DNA from: CAXGTL01 sp964645705
Lineage (GTDB): Archaea > Nanobdellota > Nanobdellia > Woesearchaeales > CAXGTL01
Length of the DNA: 64,000 nucleotides
NCBI GenBank assembly: GCA_964645705.1
Contig: CAZYAB010000001.1
Span: 62,001 to 126,000 of the forward strand
Reading direction: 5' to 3'
Positions 18,328 through 28,054 of the stretch are shown piece after piece. The notes below the pieces were generated by a model that saw only the letters and a program-made list of their open reading frames with translations, made no database searches and was not told where the DNA came from. Every line of letters starts with the position of its first letter. Position 1 is the stretch's first letter. The position numbers and the translations under genes were made by a program.

Positions 18328-19749
18328 TCAATCCACTATTCTATACTCATTGAATTTATTCTTTACTTTCTTCCATTCATTCATAGAGCCTTTATTTAAG
18401 AAGTGTTTTGCAAATAATTTCCCCATATCCATACAATGATCTATATTATTGTAATTGAATAATCCAAACCGCCCTAAGGTTATAATTCCTTTATTTTCTA
18501 TAAAGTTGATAATTTGATTTAAATTTGCTTTATAATCTAGATCATATATTGGGTAAATTCCTTTTAATTTAATAAAATGCTTTTTTATGATTAAATTTGC
18601 ATCAGTTTTAGAGATTATTTTTGCTTTAATAAGATCTTTTATTGCGATTTCGATTATATCATGTTCATTTAATCCATTAATTTTAGGATTAGTTATTTCA
18701 AGACAAAGTACTGTTTTATTTTTAGGGATCATATATTTACTAAAACCTTTTTGTTCTGATATTCTATTGAATGAATATTCTAATTCAGGAAAGAAAATCC
18801 AGTTTTCTGTTATAATTTTTGGTTTATCAAAAAATAGATAAATGAGTGATAAATCGTTATATTTTAACTTATTCACGCATTTTTTTATTTCATTGTTAGA
18901 ATCTTTAAAAATTTTAACTAGTTCATATAGAGGAATAGTACTTATTAGATTTTCACAAATAAATGTTTTTTTATTTGATTTAATTATGTATTTGCCTTTG
19001 CTTTTTTTTATTGATGTAATTTTTTGATTTTTTACTATTTTTCCATTTTTATTTATAACTTCTTTTGCAATACCTTGTACAAAACCTCTTATACCATATT
19101 TAGAATAAAAAAATTCTTTTGCACTTACTTTTTCGTCACTTTTTCTACTCAAAATATTCTTAACAAGATTTCCTACGTCGGGGACAGGAATTCTTATTTC
19201 AGCAATTTCTTTGCTTAAATATTTAGGATTTGTCCAGACTTTCCACGCATATCCTTTGAATAAAATGTTATATGCTTTTTTACCGAATCCTTTAATAAGA
19301 AAATCTTCAAAACTATTAGATTTCTTACCAAGAAGATTATATAAAAAAACACTTTTTATAAAACTTAAAGGAATAGTTGTACCTGCTGATACAGTTTTTG
19401 GACTGATATTTTTAATCATTTCAATTGGGTTAATAGGAAATTGAAATTTTTTATCAAGAAAGAATAAACTGTTTCTTTTTTCAATTGTAATGTTATTTTT
19501 TCCGTTTATCCTCTTAAATTCATCCATATAACCAGGCATTGTTGAGAATAATTTGTGAGGTCCTAAATCCAGTATAAAGTTTTGGTTACTTATTTTTACA
19601 TCAAATGACGAACAAAGTCCACCAATATGGTTTTGTTTTTCAAGAATTGTAACTGATTTTTCTCCATTGTCTAATAAACACTTGGCAGTATACAAACCTG
19701 TAACTCCTGCCCCTAAAATAATTGTCTTTATTTTTTTTACTTTTGTCAT
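18328..19749 (-). CDS. FAD-dependent oxidoreductase (amine oxidase/UDP-galactopyranose-mutase-like)
   Basis: This 473-residue protein opens with IILGAGVTGLYTAKCLL and ILEKQNHIGGLCSS, the dinucleotide-binding fold and GG doublet of flavin amine oxidases and protoporphyrinogen-oxidase-like proteins. LDLGPHKLF follows as in that family, and ITLGRFGLFNYNNIDHCMDMG near the C-terminus closes the FAD site. In polysaccharide loci these proteins are often labelled UDP-galactopyranose-mutase-like. The true substrate is not predictable here. It heads away from the GT-C gene at 16571 and lies downstream in a long minus-strand run. Confidence 0.8.
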   Translation of the reverse strand: MTKVKKIKTIILGAGVTGLYTAKCLLDNGEKSVTILEKQNHIGGLCSSFDVKISNQNFILDLGPHKLFSTMPGYMDEFKRINGKNNITIEKRNSLFFLDKKFQFPINPIEMIKNISPKTVSAGTTIPLSFIKSVFLYNLLGKKSNSFEDFLIKGFGKKAYNILFKGYAWKVWTNPKYLSKEIAEIRIPVPDVGNLVKNILSRKSDEKVSAKEFFYSKYGIRGFVQGIAKEVINKNGKIVKNQKITSIKKSKGKYIIKSNKKTFICENLISTIPLYELVKIFKDSNNEIKKCVNKLKYNDLSLIYLFFDKPKIITENWIFFPELEYSFNRISEQKGFSKYMIPKNKTVLCLEITNPKINGLNEHDIIEIAIKDLIKAKIISKTDANLIIKKHFIKLKGIYPIYDLDYKANLNQIINFIENKGIITLGRFGLFNYNNIDHCMDMGKLFAKHFLNKGSMNEWKKVKNKFNEYRIVD

Positions 19750-19778
19750 TTTCTATATACTTTTTTCTTTTACTTATT

Positions 19779-20705
19779 TTATTTTTTTTTAGCAATAATC
19801 AGTGTTTGGCCTAACCAATATGGTATTTGGGCATTTTTCATTCCAAGCAATTTTACGAAGACATTTCCAACATTAGATAAAAATTTTGAATAAGCACTCA
19901 TCCTAAAAATGAGGTATCCTAATCCTAATGTTTGAAAGTGAGGTTTAATTTTGGTTATTTTAAAATTTGTTAGATTTAGGATCTTTCTAATTGTTTTTGG
20001 TGTAAAGTAAAACAAGTGTACACTTAACCAAAAAACCCATTTTTTTCCCATTACCTTTGCAATCCAACTTCCAGCGTCAGGATAATTTACAATCAATAAT
20101 CCACTTGGTTTAAGAATTCTGTTTATTTCCAATAATGTTTTCTTAGGATCTGGTACATGTTCTAGAACATCCCATAAAGTAATAACATCAAATGTATTAG
20201 TTTTAAATTTATAATCAAATAGTGTGCCTGGTTTGATATTGATTCCATAGTTTTTCTTTCCCCATTTACACATCCATTTATTAGGTTCAATACCATAAAC
20301 ATCCCACCCATGTTTTTTTGCAACATGTAAAAAAGTACCACCCGCAGTGCCAATATCTAGAATCTTTCCTTTCTTTTTGTATTTTTCAATTAATTTTAAA
20401 CATTTTTCAAATGTAATTGTCCTTCCTTTAGCTTGAGAAACAAAAGTTTCATCAGTTCCTTCAGAATATCCTTTTACAATAAGTTTAGGATTTAATCTTG
20501 GATTAATATACATTAAACCGCATTTCTTACATTTAACTACTTGGTCTATTAATGTTTCATCACCTGATGATCTGAATTTAATTGCAAGGTCTATTTGTTT
20601 TTCATCTTCATATTTTGGAGGAAAAATTATAATGAAATCATCACTTTTACAGATGTTGCATTTTATTAGTTGAAATTTTTTATTTATATTATTTATGTTT
20701 TTCAT
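19779..20705 (-). CDS. Zinc-ribbon class I methyltransferase
   Basis: The N-terminus has a four-cysteine zinc ribbon: CNIC near residue 17 and CKKCGLMYINPR near 60. A SAM methyltransferase domain follows with ILDIGTAGGTFLHVAKKHG (motif I) and FDVITLWDVLEHV (motif IV). This ribbon-plus-methyltransferase layout is common in sugar C- or O-methyltransferases of surface polysaccharide clusters. A GTG at 20714 is in frame, but it is part of AGGTGA, which lies five bases before the ATG at 20705, so 20705 is the start. The upstream GT2 stop ends at 20715, inside the ribosome binding site. Confidence 0.86.
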   Translation of the reverse strand: MKNINNINKKFQLIKCNICKSDDFIIIFPPKYEDEKQIDLAIKFRSSGDETLIDQVVKCKKCGLMYINPRLNPKLIVKGYSEGTDETFVSQAKGRTITFEKCLKLIEKYKKKGKILDIGTAGGTFLHVAKKHGWDVYGIEPNKWMCKWGKKNYGINIKPGTLFDYKFKTNTFDVITLWDVLEHVPDPKKTLLEINRILKPSGLLIVNYPDAGSWIAKVMGKKWVFWLSVHLFYFTPKTIRKILNLTNFKITKIKPHFQTLGLGYLIFRMSAYSKFLSNVGNVFVKLLGMKNAQIPYWLGQTLIIAKKK

Positions 20706-20714
20706 ATTATTCAC

Positions 20715-21440
20715 CTAATTTATGAATCTGTATTTTATCAAGGTCCATATTGCTTGAACTCCGTCTTTCCAATTAATTTTTTTGCCTTCTTCAAATGTTC
20801 TCGGATTATAAGTTATAGGTACTTCATGAATCTGTATTCTTTTTTTCAAAATTTTAGCAGTGACTTCAGGTTCCCAATCGAACTTATTACCTCTTATTTT
20901 TAATGATTTTATTATATCTGATCTAAAAACTTTATAGCATGTGGGTTCATCTGTTATATTTGTAAAAAATAATAGATTAGTCGAAAGTGTAATAATTCTG
21001 CCCCCTAAATATGCAAGATTATATGATTTCTTATGTTTTTCTTTGATGAATAATATGTTTTTTGCCTTTTGTTTTGCAGTTAAAAATCTCGAACCATACA
21101 CTACAGAAGCATCACCATTAATTATTGGTTTAATCAAATCATTATATTCATTAGGATCATATTCCATATCTGCATCTTGTATAATAATAATATCACCTGT
21201 TGCATATTTTATTCCAGTTCTCACTGCACCACCTTTTCCTTTATTTTTTTCATGTAGAATTACTTTAATACCTTTAATTTTACTTAATATCTCTCTAGTT
21301 TTATCTTTACTTCCATCATCAACAACTATGATTTCTTTTTTTATATTTTTAATTAATTTAACATTTTTAACTATAGTAATAACTTGTTCAATAGTTGCTT
21401 CTTCATTATATGCTGGCATTATTATTGATAATGTTTTCAT
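20715..21440 (-). CDS. GT2 family glycosyltransferase (dolichyl-phosphate sugar synthase-like)
   Basis: This 241-residue single-domain GT-A protein has LSIIMPAYNEEATIEQVI, VVDDGSKDKT and IIQDADMEYDPNEY, which form the nucleotide and metal sites of DPM1-like enzymes. RGNKFDWEPEVTAKIL and NPRTFEEGKKINWKDG are typical of polyprenyl-phosphate glucosyl- or mannosyltransferases. There is no membrane anchor. It probably charges polyprenyl phosphate for a GT-C enzyme. It is the first gene of a pair with the zinc-ribbon methyltransferase. Confidence 0.87.
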   Translation of the reverse strand: MKTLSIIMPAYNEEATIEQVITIVKNVKLIKNIKKEIIVVDDGSKDKTREILSKIKGIKVILHEKNKGKGGAVRTGIKYATGDIIIIQDADMEYDPNEYNDLIKPIINGDASVVYGSRFLTAKQKAKNILFIKEKHKKSYNLAYLGGRIITLSTNLLFFTNITDEPTCYKVFRSDIIKSLKIRGNKFDWEPEVTAKILKKRIQIHEVPITYNPRTFEEGKKINWKDGVQAIWTLIKYRFIN

Positions 21441-21580
21441 TTTTTAAACAAAATATATGCTGTATTTATAAATATAATTATTATATTATATAAGTATCAT
21501 AGTATATATTAGATAAGTAAATAGTAAATCAATGATGATATAAATTAGAATATAAATCAAAATATGAATACAAATCTGAA

Positions 21581-23080
21581 TTATAGTAATGTTTTAAACA
21601 ATCTATATAATGTCATTTCTATTTTTGTTTTGAAATTTCTACTTAAAATATTGTAAGGCATTTTAAAAGACTTAATTGGGGAATATACTAATTTCAAAAA
21701 GAAATATGCTAGATAAACTTTGTATCTAAATTTGTTTAATTTTTTATATCCTTTTCTCCATTTTGGAGAAAATGTTAATTTTGAAAGGTCATTTTGTTTA
21801 ATTTGTGATGATTCATATGGCTTAGATCCAGGAATAGGCGTCATAATAAAAAATGCAAGTTCGTCTATTCCTGCGCCAACTAATTTTAAAGCATATTTTT
21901 TTGTCATTTTTAGATCTTCATATTCTTCACCAGGGAATCCCAAAACAAAACACGCTTGCGAAATAATTCCTAATTTAGACATATATTTGGTCATATTCAC
22001 TCCATGTTTATAATCAAAAGGTTTTTTCATTAATTTTAGTACTTTTTGAGATCCTGACTCTGGTGAAAAAGAAATATATCTGCAACCAGCTTTATACAAT
22101 AAATTCAAATCTCTTTTATTTATTGTTTCAAGTTTAATTCCTGATGCAAATTTAAAAATAATCTCTAATTTTGATTTAATAATCAATTTACATAACTTTT
22201 TTATTCTTTTTTTATCTAAAGTAGGATTTAGATCTTCTATATGAAATTCATTGATCCCTAATTTATTAATATAATGTTTTATTTCTAATAATATGTTTTC
22301 CGGACTTCTTGATCTCCATTTTCTTTTATTTGTAAAAGGAATTATGCAAAATTCACAATTAAAAGGGCAACCTCTTGAAGTAAGAATAGGCATATACTTC
22401 TCTTTGTAAGGAACATGTGCATAACCCAATTTCCAATAATTTTCAATAGGAAAAATATCCCATGCGGGAATAGGCAATTCATCTAAATCTATGTTTTTTG
22501 AACGTGGCTTATTAACAATAATTTGGTTCCTTTTTTTAAATATTAAACCATTTATTCTATTTAATGATTTTTTTTTAATTAAATCATATATTGTTTGTTC
22601 AGGTTCACCGTATACTATAAAATCACAATCATTTTTAAAGAATTCTTTGTATGACATTTTTAAAGAATAGGCTGTCACTGCTTGAGAATTTTCAAAAATT
22701 AATACCTTTTTATCTTTGTATTTTGTTTTGATTTGTTTTAAAATTTGTATAATAATATTGTGTTCTATAACATGTCCTGCATATATACAGACTATTTCAG
22801 TTTTGTTATTTATTTTTTCAATAATTTCATTTATTTCTAGACCTTGAATAATAAAGCCATTTTCAGTACGTTTTTTAAAAGGATTTTTACCAAATGCATC
22901 AATAACTTGGACATCCTCTTTTTTAGTTCTTAAATAAGATGCTAAATATGCAGGAATTATTGGCATGTAAGGTATACCTGTGCCAAAAAAATCTCCTTTT
23001 TGCATTACATTATTTGGATTAATTATTGTTATAACCATATTATGACCAGATAAAGATGATCTATATAAAGATTTCTTCAT
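21581..23080 (-). CDS. B12-binding-type radical SAM protein
   Basis: In this 499-residue protein, the N-terminal domain from MVITIINPNN to about residue 190 is the cobalamin-type Rossmann fold. CPFNCEFC (C238, C242, C245) is the radical SAM cluster, and FSPESGSQKVLKLMKK is usual later in the barrel. Two starts are possible: 23080, or the ATG at 23038, which matches the family N-terminus and lies about 25 bases after a TATA-like TCTTTATATAG. The upstream methyltransferase ends ten bases before 23080. It is one of four such genes in the island; the substrate is unknown. Confidence 0.83.
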   Translation of the reverse strand: MKKSLYRSSLSGHNMVITIINPNNVMQKGDFFGTGIPYMPIIPAYLASYLRTKKEDVQVIDAFGKNPFKKRTENGFIIQGLEINEIIEKINNKTEIVCIYAGHVIEHNIIIQILKQIKTKYKDKKVLIFENSQAVTAYSLKMSYKEFFKNDCDFIVYGEPEQTIYDLIKKKSLNRINGLIFKKRNQIIVNKPRSKNIDLDELPIPAWDIFPIENYWKLGYAHVPYKEKYMPILTSRGCPFNCEFCIIPFTNKRKWRSRSPENILLEIKHYINKLGINEFHIEDLNPTLDKKRIKKLCKLIIKSKLEIIFKFASGIKLETINKRDLNLLYKAGCRYISFSPESGSQKVLKLMKKPFDYKHGVNMTKYMSKLGIISQACFVLGFPGEEYEDLKMTKKYALKLVGAGIDELAFFIMTPIPGSKPYESSQIKQNDLSKLTFSPKWRKGYKKLNKFRYKVYLAYFFLKLVYSPIKSFKMPYNILSRNFKTKIEMTLYRLFKTLL

Positions 23081-23089
23081 TAGAAAATA

Positions 23090-23779
23090 TTATTTACATT
23101 TCTTACAATATAGAATAAATTGGAATGAAAATAGTTTTGGTAGAAAACAAGTAGATAAATGATTTAATTTATGTAAGAAATTAAGAAACTTCCCTTGTGA
23201 AAATACATTGTTTATCATGGGCAATGGAATTGGTGTGAAATTTTCATTTATTATTTTAAGATGAGATTCTTTTACTAATTGTCTAAAAGTTTTTAATGTA
23301 AAAAATCTTAGATGAGTCTTATCTAATATTCCTCTATCTGTATATTCAAAATTACCACATAATAAATTAAATCTAATATATATATTTGCTATATTTGGGG
23401 TTGAGATTATTATTATTCCATTTCTTTTTAAAAGGTTTTTAATGTTTTTTAATGCTTTCAGGGGTTCTTTTAAATGTTCAATAATATCTCCCATTATTAT
23501 GATATCAAAGAAATTGTTTTTATATGGCAAATTTTCATTATCAATGTCAATTATTTTTATTTTTTTATAATATTTTTTTGCAAATTTTACATCTTCTTTA
23601 TTAATGTCTATTCCATAAAATTCAAAATTGTAACTCATTAGATTCTCTGCCATAAAACCTTTTGAACATCCAATATCAAGAATCTTTATCTTATTTTTGA
23701 TTTCAAGTGACTTAAGAAAATTTATTATTTTCATATGACTACTATATTTGTCTGGTTTAAATGTGTAAATATTCATCAT
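23090..23779 (-). CDS. Class I SAM-dependent methyltransferase
   Basis: The protein has KILDIGCSKGFMAENL (motif I) and FYGIDINKED with the ribose-binding acid. FDIIIMGDIIEHLKEP is motif IV and NGIIIISTPNIANIY the following strand. FFTLKTFRQLV is typical of the sugar or lipid methyltransferase group. A TTG at 23791 is also in frame, but paired ATGs at 23779 and 23776 are more likely starts. The target is unknown. It lies directly upstream of the radical SAM gene. Confidence 0.82.
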   Translation of the reverse strand: MMNIYTFKPDKYSSHMKIINFLKSLEIKNKIKILDIGCSKGFMAENLMSYNFEFYGIDINKEDVKFAKKYYKKIKIIDIDNENLPYKNNFFDIIIMGDIIEHLKEPLKALKNIKNLLKRNGIIIISTPNIANIYIRFNLLCGNFEYTDRGILDKTHLRFFTLKTFRQLVKESHLKIINENFTPIPLPMINNVFSQGKFLNFLHKLNHLSTCFLPKLFSFQFILYCKKCK

Positions 23780-23859
23780 AAATTCTTGCAAATTTTTACT
23801 TTTATTTAAATGTTTAGTAATTGTATTAAAAGGAGAATAAGTGATAATTAAGTCAAGAA

Positions 23860-24585
23860 TTAAAAATTATACCTTCCTATTTTGTATTTTAGCATGATTT
23901 TTAAAACATCAAGACCATAAGTTATTACATTAAGATAAGATTTTTCTTCTGCATATGTTGTTGGGATTCCTATTTCCTTAATTCTAAGCTTTTTTTTACC
24001 TGACATCATTATCATCTCACCATCAAAATGGAAAGTATCACTTAGTTTTGTAAATGGAATAGTCAGAAGTGCTTTTTTTGAATAAGCAGTATAACCTGTA
24101 TGATATTCTGAAATATTCATTCCATAACATATATTTTCTATAAAAGTCAAAAACCTATTACCTAAGTATTTATGAACTGGCATTCCTCCTTTTAATGCAC
24201 CTTTTCCTAGTATTCTAGATCCTAATACAACATCAGCTTTATCTGTTAATAATGGTTCTAAGATTTTACCGAGATATTCCGGAGGATATTGGCCATCAGA
24301 ATGTAATAAAACTGCTGCGTCAGCATCTAATTCCAGTGCCTTACTAAATCCTGCTTTTTGTACTGCTCCATAGCCTTTATTCTTTTCAAACCTGATTATT
24401 TTGATTTTCTTATATTTCTTCTTTAATTTTAAAGCAACATCTTGCGTACTATCTTTGCTTCCATCATTAACAATTATGAACTTATTAATTGTTTTAAAAG
24501 TTTCTTTAGATATTCTTTTAAAAACATTTTCTATTGTTTTAGCACAATTATATGCTGGGATTACTATAATTAATTTTGTTTTCAT
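23860..24585 (-). CDS. GT2 family glycosyltransferase (dolichyl-phosphate sugar synthase-like)
   Basis: In this 241-residue protein, LIIVIPAYNCAKTIENVF, IVNDGSKDST and LLHSDGQYPPEYL provide the donor and metal sites (SDGQ in place of DAD). VLGSRILGKGALKGGMPVHK is characteristic of a subgroup of GT2 enzymes that use polyprenyl phosphate. There is no membrane anchor. It sits between a GT-C gene and a methyltransferase, so it may supply that GT-C enzyme with lipid-linked sugar. Confidence 0.87.
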   Translation of the reverse strand: MKTKLIIVIPAYNCAKTIENVFKRISKETFKTINKFIIVNDGSKDSTQDVALKLKKKYKKIKIIRFEKNKGYGAVQKAGFSKALELDADAAVLLHSDGQYPPEYLGKILEPLLTDKADVVLGSRILGKGALKGGMPVHKYLGNRFLTFIENICYGMNISEYHTGYTAYSKKALLTIPFTKLSDTFHFDGEMIMMSGKKKLRIKEIGIPTTYAEEKSYLNVITYGLDVLKIMLKYKIGRYNF

Positions 24586-24668
24586 GTTTTTGTGGGGTAT
24601 TTTTGGTTTATATATAAATATTACCTTTTTATTATCATTATAAATTAATCATTTTAATAATTAGCATT

Positions 24669-26402
24669 TCATTTAAAAAATGCACCAATAATTCTTATTT
24701 TTGATAGTTTATTTAGTAAGGATTTATATTTTTGTTCTTTTAATAAACTTGAAAAAATGTCCTGGCTTAATGATTTTAAATTACCATATTGTTTATCAAA
24801 TTTAACATCAACTAGATTAACATCCAAAACATCATATTCTTTCATACTCTTAGAATATATTGAGATTAAGTGTGACTTAGATTTGAATCCTGTTTTCAAA
24901 TCATAGATTTCTGCAACTTTATAATAATTATTGAGATCATTTTTGAATAAATCTTCGTTTTCTGAACTTATTATTATATAATCTATCTTGTTTTTATTAT
25001 TTTTATAAAATTCTAATAATTTCTTAGCAGGTTCATTTTTTAAACCAATGATTTTTCTTTTTGTATAATATTTAACAGATTCAACACCTAAATCAGTAAA
25101 AATAATTGAATCTTCTTTACTATTCATTCTTAAATAATACCCGGCTGTTTTAGTTCCCATATTTGGAACAACACTTCCATAAAATCTCTCTTCGTTTTCA
25201 GGAACTTGAAATACAATATTGATACAGTTAAAAAGGGCAGATGTGCAAACAGTAAAAATAATAATAGCAATTATAATAAAACTAACCTTTTTATTTATTT
25301 TTTTATTCAAATGCTTTAATAAATCTATAAGCATTATAGATCCTAACATAATTAATGGTAGCGTACCCGCCCCAAGATATCCTCTAACAACAGTCACTTC
25401 GGGTGATATTAAAAAAACAAATGGCAATAAATAGATTAATGCCCATACGGTCAAGATACTTTCTTTTTCTAATTTAATTAATTTAAATACTCCGTATACA
25501 AATCCACAAAAGAGAAATATTGAAAATATTAAACCTGTGTTTAATATGAAATAATTTACAAAATTAAGAAGATAAAACCCTGGTGAGGAAGTTCTTTGAA
25601 ATATGTGTCCAACATATCCTAAATTATTTGCACCTAAAAGATTCAACACCAAATAATTTATAATTAGATATAATATTGTAAGTAGTGGTAATAACAAAAG
25701 TTTGGGGTTTATTATATATTTTATAAATTGTTTAAAATCAAATACCTTTGAATTTTTTCTTTCTTTAATACTAAATAAAAGTACCATAAATAATAATAAT
25801 GGATAAATTCCTAAAAATGTGCCAGTTGAAAGTGTATAAATAGAAACGAATAATGAAGATATGAATGGATATTTTCCTTTTTTAAGGTATATGTAGAAAA
25901 AATAAACAGTTAAAACTAAAATAAAATCTGCAACAACGTGATCACTCCCTACAGTATTTCTAGACATTCCTACATGTAAAGTAAACAAAGACACTAATAA
26001 TGCTGCAATCAAACCAGATAACCTATTTTTGATTTTTTTAGTTAACAGATAAACAGAAATAACACCCAAACTTCCAAGCAGAGCAGTTCCAAATGTTAAA
26101 CTAAATTCAGTAAGCTTTAAATTAAATGTGTTGAGAAAAAGGACATTAATTAAGAGAACCAATGGTTGTATAATTCCCCACCTATAATTAAGTAATTGTG
26201 CTAAAAAGATTACTGCATTATTTGATTTTGTAAGACCTAAAGCAAAAAGTATAAAAAATGGTGCATCATTTCCTTGAAGAACATATCCACAATATAATTT
26301 ATATGTTCTTAGAAATAAAGCAATAAGAAATATGATCAATAGATTAATGAAAACTACTTTTCTTATTCTTATTTTTTGTTTACTTAATTTTAATGTAGCC
26401 AT
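24669..26402 (-). CDS. GT-C/STT3-like membrane glycosyltransferase
   Basis: This 577-residue polytopic protein has a basic N-terminus, a first helix (about 19-30) followed by RTYKLYCGYVLQGNDAPFF, about a dozen hydrophobic segments, then a soluble domain from about 400. The ND in the first loop stands where GT-C enzymes hold the catalytic acid, so the motif is weaker than in the neighbours. SRNTVGSDH in a second loop recalls the second acidic motif of oligosaccharyltransferase-like proteins. It could be a dedicated glycan ligase or polymerase; the family assignment beyond GT-C is uncertain. Confidence 0.75.
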   Translation of the reverse strand: MATLKLSKQKIRIRKVVFINLLIIFLIALFLRTYKLYCGYVLQGNDAPFFILFALGLTKSNNAVIFLAQLLNYRWGIIQPLVLLINVLFLNTFNLKLTEFSLTFGTALLGSLGVISVYLLTKKIKNRLSGLIAALLVSLFTLHVGMSRNTVGSDHVVADFILVLTVYFFYIYLKKGKYPFISSLFVSIYTLSTGTFLGIYPLLLFMVLLFSIKERKNSKVFDFKQFIKYIINPKLLLLPLLTILYLIINYLVLNLLGANNLGYVGHIFQRTSSPGFYLLNFVNYFILNTGLIFSIFLFCGFVYGVFKLIKLEKESILTVWALIYLLPFVFLISPEVTVVRGYLGAGTLPLIMLGSIMLIDLLKHLNKKINKKVSFIIIAIIIFTVCTSALFNCINIVFQVPENEERFYGSVVPNMGTKTAGYYLRMNSKEDSIIFTDLGVESVKYYTKRKIIGLKNEPAKKLLEFYKNNKNKIDYIIISSENEDLFKNDLNNYYKVAEIYDLKTGFKSKSHLISIYSKSMKEYDVLDVNLVDVKFDKQYGNLKSLSQDIFSSLLKEQKYKSLLNKLSKIRIIGAFFK

Positions 26403-26508
26403 TATAGTTGATAAAATTTAATAGAGATTTATAAAGATTCTCGTTTTCTAAAATAGAATATTTTAAATATATACTAATATGGTTTAGATTATGACCTCAG
26501 TTATGATC

Positions 26509-28035
26509 TCAATTTTTATTAAAAAAGGATTTCATCTTTAATTTATTCTTAATCATTGATAAGACCATCAAATCTTTTTTAGTAAATGACTTTAACATTA
26601 TGAGAAGAGAAAGATATGTTAAAATATGCAGTATGATGCTAATAATTAATAGATAAATATTCATATAATTTAAGATTATTTTAAATATAACAAAGACTAA
26701 AATTATTGAAAATATTCCAGAGAGAATATATTTTAAATAAGTCTTTTTTCTATATGTTATTTTAATTAATTTTTTTAATTTTAAAAATGAAAATAATCCC
26801 ATGTTTATCCATAGTAAAGAAGTAGAGATTGCTGCACCTTCCATTCCAATTAAGGGGATTAAAATTAGATTTAAAATAATGTTGAGTAGGGTTAATACAA
26901 CAGTTATTTTTAGAATGAACTTAGTTTTTTTAAATACTCTTAGTGTTATATCTGTAGGACCAAATATAGATGCAATAAATATCCCTGTCGATATAATTAT
27001 AAGGACTTTCCAACCTGCAACATATTCTAATCCGAATATTATCTCTATTATTGTTTTTGCAAAGAAAATAAAAAAAAGAAAAGTAGGATACGTAAGAATA
27101 AATATCCATCTTTTAATTGTGTTAAAAGTTTGACTTAATTCTAATAATTTATTTTGTGATAACAATTCAGAAGACATAGGAAAATAAAGTGCTTCAAAAG
27201 ACCTTCCAAACATTAAAAGAATATATGCTAATGGAAATCCAACATGATATATCCCAACAACCATTTCATTTTTAAAATATCCTAATAAAAAGGTATCACT
27301 CCACCCCAAAATATGGATTAATAAGCTAACAAACAGTAGAGGTATTGAAAATGAGAGGATCTCTTTATACAAATACACTGATTTAATGTTAGATTTTATA
27401 ATACTAAATGTTTTAAATTCTAAAATAAAAAAACCAAATGCAACAGCAATTAAATAAACTATTAAATAAGAAATGCTTACACCAAAAAGTTTAGATCCAA
27501 AAAAGATTACCGCACCTACAAAGATAAGATTTAATAGTTTTTCAAAAAATACTTCTATAAATGAAGAATACATCGGTCTTTTAAATGAAAGGAATATTGC
27601 TTTAAACAATTCAATCAATGCATTTAAAGGAATAATTATTGAGAATATTTTAAGGATAGGAATTAATTCTTGTGTATGAAATATATATAAAGAAATTTGT
27701 TTTGAAAAGATATATGTCAATAATGCAATAGTCAAGCCAAATATAAAAACTAGTTTAATAGATGACAAGATTATGCCTTTTATTTTTTCATATTCTTTTT
27801 TACCTGAGTAATAACCTATGAATCTATTGACACCACTTGTTAGGCCCATTAAAGATATGATTCTTCCTACGCTAAGTACTGTAATTGCTATCATAATTAA
27901 TCCATAATCACTTGGCCCAAGATATCTTGCTAAAACAATTCTATATAAAAAAGTAAAAATATAAACTAATATAGATCCTATAAATATTATCCCAGCTCCA
28001 TGTACTATGGTTTTTAGAGTTTTATCTTCACTCAT
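26509..28035 (-). CDS. Wzx-type polysaccharide flippase (MOP superfamily)
   Basis: The 508-residue protein has about fourteen hydrophobic segments. It starts LKTIVHGAGIIFIGSILVY followed by RIVLARYLGPSDYGLIMIA, the clear signature of O-antigen/teichoic-type flippases. A mid-protein GRSFEALYFPMSSELL and later EGAAISTSLLW are also typical. It should move lipid-linked oligosaccharide from the inside to the outside of the membrane. It is the natural partner of the GPT at 55890 and the GT4 enzymes. Confidence 0.9.
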   Translation of the reverse strand: MSEDKTLKTIVHGAGIIFIGSILVYIFTFLYRIVLARYLGPSDYGLIMIAITVLSVGRIISLMGLTSGVNRFIGYYSGKKEYEKIKGIILSSIKLVFIFGLTIALLTYIFSKQISLYIFHTQELIPILKIFSIIIPLNALIELFKAIFLSFKRPMYSSFIEVFFEKLLNLIFVGAVIFFGSKLFGVSISYLIVYLIAVAFGFFILEFKTFSIIKSNIKSVYLYKEILSFSIPLLFVSLLIHILGWSDTFLLGYFKNEMVVGIYHVGFPLAYILLMFGRSFEALYFPMSSELLSQNKLLELSQTFNTIKRWIFILTYPTFLFFIFFAKTIIEIIFGLEYVAGWKVLIIISTGIFIASIFGPTDITLRVFKKTKFILKITVVLTLLNIILNLILIPLIGMEGAAISTSLLWINMGLFSFLKLKKLIKITYRKKTYLKYILSGIFSIILVFVIFKIILNYMNIYLLIISIILHILTYLSLLIMLKSFTKKDLMVLSMIKNKLKMKSFFNKN

Positions 28036-28054
28036 TTAATTTACCTTGTCTTGC

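Noticed and set aside
20941..21447. A 168-residue open frame opposite the GT2 gene
   Set aside because: It is antisense to an intact GT2 gene and has no recognisable features.
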